DNA of 64,000 nucleotides from Gyrodactylus bullatarudis (lineage: Eukaryota; Platyhelminthes; Monogenea; Gyrodactylidea; Gyrodactylidae): positions 32,569-96,568 of the forward strand of contig SSNU01000038.1 of NCBI GenBank assembly GCA_012064415.1. Reading direction: 5' to 3'. The position numbers and the translations under genes were made by a program. The notes beneath the pieces are model-generated. The model searched no databases, was not told the origin of the DNA, and was given only the letters and a program-made list of their open reading frames with translations. Shown here piece by piece: positions 56,601 through 64,000 of this stretch. Numbering within the stretch: position 1 is the stretch's first letter; each line of letters begins with the position of its first letter.

Positions 56601-59600
56601 GAATTATTGACCAATTAAATGATACTAGTTTCCTGTTCTAAAAACTCAATATAATAAACCTACTACAATTATCCCAATTAATACTAATACTAATAGTTTT
56701 TTCTACTCTCAGGATGTTTTACTTTCTACTAATCACTGATTAGTAGGGTAGGGTGAAAATTTTAACCTCATATTCTACAACTTTTCTGATACAACTATGA
56801 AGCATTATTTTTATTCAAGCATGGATCGAAAATGCCGCACCATTATTTCATTCAGTTTTATGAATCCAGAATCCGCTCAATTTTCAATGAACTTTTGCTA
56901 TTCTCCATGATAAGACTACAATTTTTGAAGATAAAACTTAAGAAAATCATTGAATGATCAAGATATTCCGGATTTTAGTGATTGCGTAGTAAAAATTCAT
57001 TGAGAATTGACTGGGGATTTGAAAAATTCTGGTTTTATAAAACCGAATGACATGATGGTGAAGCATTTTCGATACATGCTTCAATACAAAATAATGCTTA
57101 GAATTGATAGTTCTATCAGAAAAGTCGGTACTAATATGAGGTTAAAAATTTCACCCTACCCTAGTAATCACTGATTACAACTTTCGATACTAAAAATCTA
57201 AGTTTGAAAAAAATTCTGAAAAAGTTAATATTTTTCTTAAAGATGGTACTCTTTTCAAATCGGTGAAAGGGGGTCTCTTTACTTATACTTTACTTTGCTT
57301 ATTAGAAATTTAAAGAAGAATATCAATTTATTAAGCTAATCACCAGAAAGTTGACAAACCTTTTGAAAGAACTAGCAAATAGTGTGAGTATACTTTAGAA
57401 TTGGGAAGAGTGAGAATACTCTCAAGAATATCCATGCTCTTTTCAAGAATATTTGGCCAATTGGATAGCTGTTCTTTGGACTGTTTTCTCATAGGCAGAA
57501 GACTTTTTGATTCAACACTATCAAGGTTCATCATCTTTTGACCTTGATTAATAAACCGAGTGAGAAGACCAATAATATCAAACAGGTAATCTAGTCTCTC
57601 GTCTGTATTCAGAATTTCAATCCATTCTTTCAGATTAATCTAAAATATTGAATTTAAAAGATTGAAATTGGAATGATTTGATTGGTCTAAAAAATGCTGG
57701 AATTCTATTGGTTTAAAACTTTTTAAATACCAACTTACTCTATCAATAATCTGAATTATATCGATTGGATCACAATAAGAACAGAGATCACACAATCTTT
57801 CAAATATTCTCTTCACTTCTTGGATTTGATCCTCAAGTTCAAGGGCATCAGTGGGAACTTTTGGCATTTGGAATATTGAAGAGAGGAATTCCCCCAGATT
57901 AGGCATAACAATCATAATATCAAGGAGTAAAAGGCTCGTCTTGTTACATTCTAACTGATTCATTATCGTCTCAGCTAATGAAAAAAGGTTAGATAAACTC
58001 TTTCGTAAGGTTCACCCCATTTAAATTAGAGTAAGCCGATAATTGAAAACTAAGCATTTTTTCCTATAAAACTATATGTTTTCGAATTGGTTTTGATATA
58101 CAAAATCTTGATTGTAAATGACAATTTTTGAACACGCGCCAAGATTTTTTCAATGAATTTCACTACAAGAAACGACAAAGTTGATTTTTGAATAGTTTTT
58201 GCAACATTTTGAATATGATAAAAATTTTGAAAGCAATTTCTAGGAAATTAGGTAAATTTTGATGATTTGAGGGAGTTTGGTTTTTTGTATATCAGAACAT
58301 GAAAAAATTTTACTTTGGTATTCAATATTATGTGTTTCTCAGTTAAAACATCTGTATTTTTGATATATATTCAAAGATGGAAATTTTCAGTCATTACAAA
58401 GTCATTTTTCTCGATTGGTTTTCTCATCGTCTCGATAGGGTTAATAAAAAGAATTTAAGTCAAGTAATTTGGTGTCAATAAGAAAAAGCATCTGGTAACA
58501 TACCAAGATTTTCAATTGTCGAACTGATTATCTCCTTGCTTGTGGTAAATTCCAAAGTTGATCCATTCAAACTCCGGCAGAGACGTTCAATAATCTTACT
58601 AGTCAATGGAATCTTTTCATCTTTATTCTCTATGCTCTGAAGTTTCAAGATGAGTTTATTTAGGATCATTGCCGATTTAGCACAGAGAATGAACGGATTC
58701 TCCTGATTGACAGCAAAATTTTCCTTGTCAATAGTGAGACAATTCTTGATAACGACAAAGAGGGCATCTTGAAGTTTATGGAACTTTTCACGATTATCAA
58801 TGATTCTCTTCTTAATAACTCCATTAATTTTGGCTGTACTGAAAGATTGAGATATTCTCACGCCACCTTGACAACTTTTGTAACCAATCAGTCGAAGAAT
58901 TATTGCTGGAAAGATAAAGAATATTAATTTCTGCAAATTGTATAATGAATATGTAATCCATGATTACTAGAGCCTCAAAATAATAATTGTATTTATAAAA
59001 AATAAGAGAAATTGTTTTAATTATTAATAAAACAATTGTATTCAAATTTAAATCAGTTCATGCTATTTTATGTAAACTGGAGTTAAAATCATGAAAATAA
59101 AGAAACCTATTTTTAAAAATCCCCGATTTTTTAATTTTAGAAGGATAAAAAGATTGACACCTCGCTCAGATAGAAAGATATTTTTGAGCGAAAAATGGTG
59201 GGTTGATCTATAATAATGCTAAATTCTTATTGGTAAATGAATACTCGATGCTCATTGGTTTTTTTTTAGGCAAGAAAGGTTTAAAAATACCTTTATTTAA
59301 TTTATTTGCCTTTATAGATATTGACTTCTTTTTTAAGAGAACCGACGAAAATAAAGCTTTATTCACTAAAAACTTGGTTTGTTCTTAACCCTAGCATGAC
59401 TTTCAGTCAGCAACCTCAGAAGTAAAATTATTATTTTGAGCCTGGCAAAAGGTATCAACGAATCAAAAAACTCAAATAAATTTGAACCAATAATCGTTCT
59501 TTAAAAGAATATTTATTTGGCATGTATCACACTGAAAAGTATGTCCGAAATAAAGGACCTTTATATGTGAACAAACCTTCTAATTCATTTAAACCTTTTG

Positions 59601-62600
59601 GAATAATTAAAAAATTTGTAGGATTATATGAAAATTCGTATTAACTTTACTCACGAACTGAACAATACAAAACATCTGATTTATGGACAGTGATCGCTTC
59701 AAAAAGCCCTTGAGTCATTTGAGTGAATTCTTCGTCCATTGAACTAAACTTTTTGATGCATTTCAAAAATTCATTTGCAGCCAACTCAAGATCCAATAAG
59801 AGGGTCTAAATGAAGGAAAAAATGTACGAAAATTAGAATAATTTGGCATATTCAATTTTGATAATTACATCGAGCTCCTTGAGGATATTCATTGAAGATG
59901 ATTTTGCAGTGAGACTCTCTTTCCAGGAAGAAAAAATGAGAATTTCATCTGCTCTAAACTGGCGTCCTTTAACTGGGGTAGAATTCCAGTTTTTCAGGGA
60001 ATAAACTCGTAGATTCTCATCAATAGGATTTTGAACTTTTTCTAAGAATTGAAATAAATTAGCTTCGTTTTATTTATCGAAATTCTCGTAGTCGGTATTT
60101 TATCCTAATATGGCCGACGATAATAATTGAATAAAAATCACATCTCTTTTTCAATTTAGTTCAACTCAGACAGATAAATGTCAAAATAACAAGAGCTTGG
60201 TAGTAGTTGGTATTAAACTTTTTATTGTTTAATCCAAAGTCGAAAGTACTTATTAAACATGAATTATATCTTCAAAGCAAACCTATAATGCCGAGCAACT
60301 AGAATTAAAATCTAATTTTTCAACCATTGAAAGTGCTAACAATTTGCAATGTTTAGTATTCATAGTTTAAACCCGCTTTAATCTGAGGAGACAGTGCCGA
60401 ATATTAGGCTTATCCCTATATTTTTGTTAGTTTTTCGTAATCTTTGCGTGAAATTGATAGAAGATTTTGAGTTTTTAGATTTAAGACCAAAAAATAAGAC
60501 CGGTAAATTTTAAGACCTAAAGATGAAAATAGACCGATTTAAGACTTTATAACTTTGATTCAGATCAAGAAAAATTAATTATTTTAGCGAATTCTAAATC
60601 CTTGCATGAAACAGTCTCTTAGAAAACTCTAATCCTTATAATATTGGTTCATTTTATCAGAACTTCTTACTAAGTTCAGAAAAACTTGATATCATTGATG
60701 AAGTTTGAAAATGCTATAGTTCGAAATAGTTCTATAAAGCATTAGCTGGTAAGAGATAGATTCAGTTGAATTCTATGCTACTTTTATCCTATTTTGATAG
60801 ATCCGAATACTAAACTTTTTGTATGAGGACTGTTATTTGTAAATTCTTTTCATTATTTAATGATGTTTAATTAACTTTACCTGAATTATTATACAAATAG
60901 CTTACCAATGGTATGAACAAGATTACTTTCAACAGCTTCTCGGTCATTTTCCTTACTATGCTGCATTTCAAGGAGAAGTGTGTCCAAGAACTGCTCACCG
61001 TTAACAACATCAAGAATACTCGAAAGCTATTAATGATAATATAATCTGGGAAAGCAATTTAATATTGAGATCAAAAGTGGTCATTTACATCAATATTGCT
61101 CATTTCAATATGATTGTTGCGAAGATAGACATCAGCCCCGTTGAGATCCATAGGAAACTTGGTGAGATATTCATTCCATTCATATAGATAAGAAAACACA
61201 GAGGTATACCAGCTAAAATTAAAAGAAATTAATTCGCAAATAACAACTACAATGGCAAACAGTGCAATCCAAAATGAAAATTAATAAAATCTAGATCAAG
61301 TATCTAAAGTACTTGATAAAAAACAAAAATAAATACCAATAGATTATCAAGATCGCAATGTGTTAACGATTGAATAGAATATAGAATCTTCCAGCCTTAA
61401 CCGACTGTTTGAATGGCGCAGGGATTTTTTCATGAGTAAAGAGATTCATTCTTGTGTGCTGGACCAAAATTTAAACCAATCAGATTTCTTTTCAACTTCA
61501 ATCAATCAATTCTAACCAATGATTTTCAATAGTTAAAACTTTCTTATTAGCTCGTTTAGTTTAATGGTTAAACTTTAACCTCCATAAACTCCAAAAACAT
61601 GTTCTCATACATGTTTCTCTTGTTTACATTTTTTCTTTGTAATATGATCTGGATTATCAGCCCAGTGTTTAGCTAGTGCTAATTTGTCAAACTTATGTAA
61701 AGTTTCACTTGTTTGGCTATTTCATCTCTATAGTATATTCGAGATTAAATTTTAAAAACTATTGGTTGATTTATTTTTGATAAGGTATTCTTTTGGAATA
61801 CTTTTTTCGATAGACACATTTGAACAAAATTAAGATAAGTGATGAATTATATTATCAAACTTGTTCTGCTTATTATAACAACCACTAAAATTATTATTTA
61901 TATAACAGCTCCAACCTTCTTTCGCCTCTCTCTTTTTACAGATAGACCAATACAAAGCCCGAAAACAATATAGTAAGGAAGCAAGCAAAAAACTACTTGG
62001 GATTAAAATAATTTTTATCAAATTTTTTAAAAACCAACCAAGATCCAGTTAAGCTGAAAAATCCCTCTAATAGGTTGATTTAGTTTTTATCATTAGTAAT
62101 GATAAGGACCTCAAAAAAGTACTATTTGGTCTATTTTTACTCTAGATTAAAGACTGACTGGGTTGCAATAATCTGATGTAAATATCTGCCTATCTTATCC
62201 CAATTTAAAGATAGCTGGTACTAATTCTGCACTAAATTGTTGTCCCGGTTCTTTTTAGTACTACTTTTCTGAATTAAGTCTCAGAGTATAGTATTCTTCA
62301 ACTAGTAAACGACCAATCATGATTTTTGATGAATGGGTAACTAGATTCCTAAGCTAGCAGTATTTCATCGTGTAAGCTCAAAAATTATTCCATATACTTT
62401 AAATTTTAAACTATAACGATTTGTTTTTACTGTGAAGTACTATTTTTTACTTAGAATCTCTCAAATTTTCTTCAAACTACTATTTTCTTCTTATCTTTCA
62501 GTTTATGAGTTTTTTATTTTATTCGGTACTATTTTTGAGGCCCTAGTGATGATTCATTACTATACATTTTGTTCAAAAGCTTTGTTCAAATGATTGTTCG

Positions 62601-62880
62601 TAACAACAAAATAGTAGCTCATAATGAGTGAAACAACTTACAGATGTCTTGGTTCATTCCTCGATTTCCAATAATGACTCAGATAATCCAAGTGTTGAAT
62701 CAAGTTGGTCAAAAGGGACTCGTGAATTTGAACATGAGACAAGTTATGATAGAAACGTTGGAGATGATCATTCATTATTTTATCACTGGATTTTGTGTAG
62801 AGAGAATTTTTTGACATATTCCTAACGTATTCTTTCAACCATTGTAGCATCTCTTTCCAATGAAGTAACTTCATTATCAC
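44700..62880 (-). CDS. Large multi-exon gene for an unidentified alpha-helical protein
   Basis: Consecutive minus-strand exons with GT-AG borders and agreeing phases span about 18 kb. Those with checked borders are 62642-62880 (5' limit open), 61089-61212, 49668-50710, 47951-48245 and 44700-45366 (stop). Others, approximately placed, are 60906-61026, 59870-60050, 59655-59806, 58503-58890, 57740-57960, 57400-57640, 56050-56130, 55800-55980, 55140-55390, 53860-54420 and 52843-53030. The protein exceeds 1,400 residues and is almost entirely predicted helix, like a HEAT-type solenoid (WYTSVFSYLYEWNEYL, LLDLELAANEFLKCIKKF, SVTLCGFLTLLKIFFHLF). No catalytic motif, signal peptide or membrane segment stands out. 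I considered large scaffold families such as FANCI/FANCD2 but found no convincing alignment. Introns hold a mariner, repeats and a nested secreted gene. Confidence 0.65.
45607..46832 (-). mobile_element. Complete mariner element with TA target duplication
   Basis: Both ends carry a 31-bp identical terminal inverted repeat starting TTAGGTTGTGTGAAAAGTTC. TA dinucleotides flank it at 45605-45606 and 46833-46834. The single intronless transposase frame fills the interior. Length 1226 bp, close to the 1.3 kb of typical mariners. It is inserted in the last intron of the large helical-protein gene, in the same orientation. Confidence 0.95.
45695..46669 (-). CDS. Mariner transposase, DD34D type, slightly shortened
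   Basis: The frame is 324 codons without interruption. The N-terminal paired-type DNA-binding part has FNYSIGHTASEAFKLME and GLGRVVSMSTVQKWYGLFK. The linker WVPH motif appears as VFVPHDLT. Catalytic Asp residues are in VTTDEKWI, LQDNARPH and YSPDLSPTDYHLF, with 34 residues between the last two Asp, hence DD34D. Canonical mariner transposases are about 345 aa. After DEKWIYIF the usual stretch before the 'P.p....kKvm' block is about 15-20 residues short (KGSQCIQPNPNRFAKKVM), an apparent in-frame deletion near the active site. The enzyme may therefore be inactive although the frame is open. Confidence 0.93.
   Translation of the reverse strand: MNFTDTQIRAIIYFNYSIGHTASEAFKLMERGLGRVVSMSTVQKWYGLFKNRKTNFDDEPRQGRPSTITRQEIVEKVEENPNLSSREISADLNVSFSSVVRVLHEENFTNSFDVFVPHDLTDVQKRKRVECCKRLLHRLRYDNFLNSLVTTDEKWIYIFKGSQCIQPNPNRFAKKVMITIFWCRRGVIHFELFQTVNTDHYIQSFRTMQEKLRELYPRFGRITFLQDNARPHVSQQAKRFFEESDVDVLEHPPYSPDLSPTDYHLFRSLQHHLKGKIFNSRDEVMNSLEEYFAQKSPDFWKRGIDTLSERWEKCVEKHGNYFDV
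47371..47692. repeat. 322-bp direct duplication, copy 1
   Basis: Nearly identical, over exactly the same length, to 49334-49655. Includes TATACGGCATGTCTGACACT and GATAAGTGAGCCCTAAATAA. Weaker relatives are at 53135-53215 and 59500-59575. Confidence 0.9.
49334..49655. repeat. 322-bp direct duplication, copy 2, adjoining an exon donor site
   Basis: It ends at 49655, ten bases short of the donor GT (49666-49667) of the exon 49668-50710. Only a handful of base differences from copy 1 are visible (for example CCAGACGCTC preceded by GTT instead of GCT). Confidence 0.9.
51639..51974 (-). CDS. Small secreted protein with C-x3-C-x3-C cluster, nested in an intron
   Basis: The ATG at 51974 starts a signal peptide (MKFLLTFGLPMTLSLAC). 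The mature part is helical and acidic, with SIEKKYTDVQSLQDDFKNVL, the cluster CDHDCYVKC and a second half-cluster ECPVNC, then a very acidic tail (EELGGVDVQYENEEVNA). The frame is 111 codons with no intron. It shares the C-x3-C-x3-C spacing and helical context with the gene at 39834-40343, although overall identity is low. It lies wholly inside the 2.1-kb intron between exons 52843-53030 and 49668-50710 of the large gene, on the same strand, so it needs its own promoter. Confidence 0.72.
   Translation of the reverse strand: MKFLLTFGLPMTLSLACDSKRLADFLAQSIEKKYTDVQSLQDDFKNVLDSLQNCDHDCYVKCVKKIIDFNTVEDLLKKAYECPVNCEEETQVYDEELGGVDVQYENEEVNA
52441..52545 (-). mobile_element. Short retroelement with tRNA-like box B and hammerhead ribozyme motif
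   Basis: Minus strand: a T-arm-like segment ACCCGGGTTCAAAACCTGG (52495-52513) pairs CCGGG with CCTGG around TTCAAAA, as a tRNA box B would. A complete hammerhead core follows. CTGATGA is at 52476-52482. Stem II GTCCTTATAAGGAC (a perfect palindrome) is at 52462-52475, and GAAA at 52458-52461. A minimal stem III region CCCG leads into the cleavage triplet GTC at 52452-52454. Stem I forms between TGGC..GTA upstream and TAC..GCCA downstream. Short-stem-III type I hammerheads and pol III promoters occur together in SINE-like elements such as schistosome SMalpha. Confidence 0.7.
52600..52775. repeat. Foldback-family copy
   Basis: Core TTTGGCGCCATATAGTAATT and terminal arm TTTAGCATATTCGAATTCTT are shared with the copies at 28.6 and 10.2 kb. 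Confidence 0.65.
53135..53215. repeat. Diverged relative of the 322-bp repeat
   Basis: TATATGGCATGTATCACACT followed by GAGTATGCCCAAAATAAA corresponds to the centre of the 322-bp duplication. Confidence 0.5.
54640..54680 (-). repeat. CTGACGAGATCCGGTGAAAT motif, third site
   Basis: Minus-strand core shared with 18733-18775 and 39270-39302. Confidence 0.45.
56743..57164. mobile_element. MITE with about 110-bp terminal repeats
   Basis: The left arm starts GTAGGGTAGGGTGAAAATTT. The right arm reversed starts CTAGGGTAGGGTGAAATTTT. Inverted similarity continues through TTTTCTGATA and AAGCATTATTTT to ATCGAAAATG. The element is flanked on both sides by the 13-bp direct sequence TAATCACTGATTA (56730-56742 and 57165-57177). 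No coding capacity. Relatives of its interior are at 25.4-25.7 kb. Confidence 0.75.
59500..59575. repeat. Diverged relative of the 322-bp repeat
   Basis: TATTTGGCATGTATCACACT and GTATGTCCGAAATAAAGGAC align with the centre of the 322-bp duplication. Confidence 0.5.
60420..60625. repeat. About 200-bp dispersed repeat, copy 2 of 2
   Basis: Direct copy of 4340-4545. It lies in an intron of the large gene. Confidence 0.7.
61895..61985. repeat. Fragment of the GTTGTTCG element family
   Basis: CTTTTTACAGATAGACCAAT and AAAACAATATAGTAAGGAAG match the middle and right arm of the elements at 4.6 and 27.5 kb. Diverged. Confidence 0.5.
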
Positions 62881-62989
62881 AATACCAGTTGGAACTTTTC
62901 TTTTAAAAAATGGATTATGAATCGAGTCAGTTCAAGAAAAAATATTCAATTGTTCTCAGATAGTATAGAAAGATGAATCCATAAGAAAT

Positions 62990-63180
62990 TCATAATACGG
63001 AATTATGGCGCCAATTTGAAATTCGAATGATGACCATATTTTTCTTGAAACATTGTTTTATTCAAATTCTTTTTCCTCAAATTACTAAGATGAGTGTCTT
63101 ATAATCAAAATCCAGGAGAACCTGATCATAAATACACAAAAGATCGTAATTTTCCAACTTTATTTAAACTAGCTTTAAAT
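62990..63180. repeat. Decayed foldback-family copy
   Basis: ATTATGGCGCCAATTTGAAA and GATCGTAATTTTCCAACTTT correspond to the core and one terminal arm of the family. Confidence 0.4.
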
Positions 63181-63189
63181 TTACGAATT

Positions 63190-63683
63190 TTTGATTCAGA
63201 ACCCAATAAAACAGATGTTGGTTTTTCAAAACTGTCTGATTTGCATCTTTAAAATGGACATTGATCTCTCTATGATTTTGAAGTATGAGATAATTTTCAA
63301 CTAAAAATTGAGTAATCTGAATTCAAAAAGTAGTTCACTAAACTTCCTAGAAAATGTATTATCCGAAAAACAACCGATCGAAATATTTCTACCTGGTTAC
63401 TCATGAGTACGACCATTAATTTTCAAAAATATTTTTAGAACCTCATGTGTTCTGAAGCGCCAAATAAGGCTTGAACTTCACGATAAAATAATAAAAATTT
63501 GTATTTTGGCTAATATCACGATGCTCTTGCCTCTAAACCTTTTTCCATTAATAAGCGAAATATATTTCTTTCATTCTACGTTAATAAAAATAACTCCATC
63601 CAATGCAGGATGAAAAGTTGTTTCATTTGCCCAAATTTTATGCATCAATATCATAATCGGTGAAAACTAATACAAATAGCCTT
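63190..63683. other. Non-coding stretch
   Basis: Nothing recognised. It may contain the 5' region of the Penelope-like element that follows. Confidence 0.35.
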
Positions 63684-64000
63684 TAAGAAGAACATGTCAT
63701 CTTAAAAGTAAAAGAGGAAATTCGTAAAATTGAAGGAAGAATCCAAAGCTTACTTAATTTCATCGCAAATAAAATGGTACTTTTAGATGTCGATCCTGAA
63801 TTCAATGATGCATTGCTAAGATTCTTCGTTGAAGCTGGTGAATCTATAATGAACCATAAATATGATAGCCTGTTTAAAGAATTTGGAAAAAGCCTTCGTT
63901 TTCACGAAAAAGGAATCTTCAACTTCACAGATATTGAATTATCTAAGGAGCAGAAAGAAATCCTATCCCTTGGCCCCAATTTTTGTATTCCTAAGAGAAA
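63684..64000 (+). CDS. N-terminal part of a Penelope-like element polyprotein, runs off the window
   Basis: An open frame from about 63684 to the window end encodes VKEEIRKIEGRIQSLLNFIA, DVDPEFNDALLRFFVEAGES and FNFTDIELSKEQKEILSLGP followed by NFCIPKR. The block 'v.Nls...Lt..e..vLskGlnF.p' is the usual N-terminal signature just before the reverse transcriptase in Penelope-like and related retroelement proteins. No stop is seen. The first ATG in frame is at 63774, so the true start is unknown. The remainder, including the reverse transcriptase, would lie beyond 64000. Confidence 0.7.

Overview
This window is AT-rich nuclear DNA from a eukaryote, almost certainly an animal. Genes are split by GT-AG introns and use the standard stop codons. 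The recognisable host genes are conserved eukaryotic ones: a Jouberin/AHI1 homologue (a protein of cilia), a DNAJC11 homologue, the CCT theta chaperonin subunit and an RRM-type nuclear protein. Several introns are extremely short: 24 bp in AHI1, 32 bp in CCT8 and 34 bp in a piggyBac transposase. I cannot name the species. AHI1 argues for a ciliated lineage, and minimal introns of this size are known from groups such as dicyemids, but that placement is only a suggestion. Two assembly gaps (runs of N) lie at 21047-21840 and 42636-42932.

Layout. 1-7 kb is mostly non-coding, with one small secreted cysteine-rich gene on the minus strand and pieces of dispersed repeats. 7.3-31.1 kb appears to be one long minus-strand gene, AHI1. 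Its 5' exons are compact (29.07-31.15 kb), but its 3' exons are scattered through introns of 3.9 kb and about 11.8 kb packed with transposable elements: piggyBac relics, a nested pair of DNA transposons, Penelope-like fragments, foldback elements and a short retroelement. 31.1-36.9 kb is a compact island free of recognisable repeats: AHI1 5' end, DNAJC11 and CCT8 all on the minus strand with spacers of 203-355 bp, then the RRM gene divergent from CCT8 across only 141 bp.

37-44.3 kb holds a small secreted protein gene with a triple C-x3-C-x3-C pattern, its inverted broken paralogue, and a Mutator-like element with 106-bp terminal repeats and a 9-bp target duplication inserted in an old LINE reverse-transcriptase relic. 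44.7-62.9 kb is a single large minus-strand gene of at least 16 exons encoding a mainly alpha-helical protein I do not recognise. Its introns contain a complete mariner element, a second C-x3-C-type secreted gene, a 322-bp direct duplication, MITEs and a hammerhead-ribozyme-like short retroelement. The window ends inside the 5' coding part of another Penelope-like element.

The most unusual things are the 24-34 bp introns, the hammerhead motif joined to a tRNA-like box B (52.44-52.55 kb, degenerate second copy at 24.23-24.33 kb), the small secreted C-x3-C family, and the several levels of nested insertion that can be read from interrupted terminal repeats.
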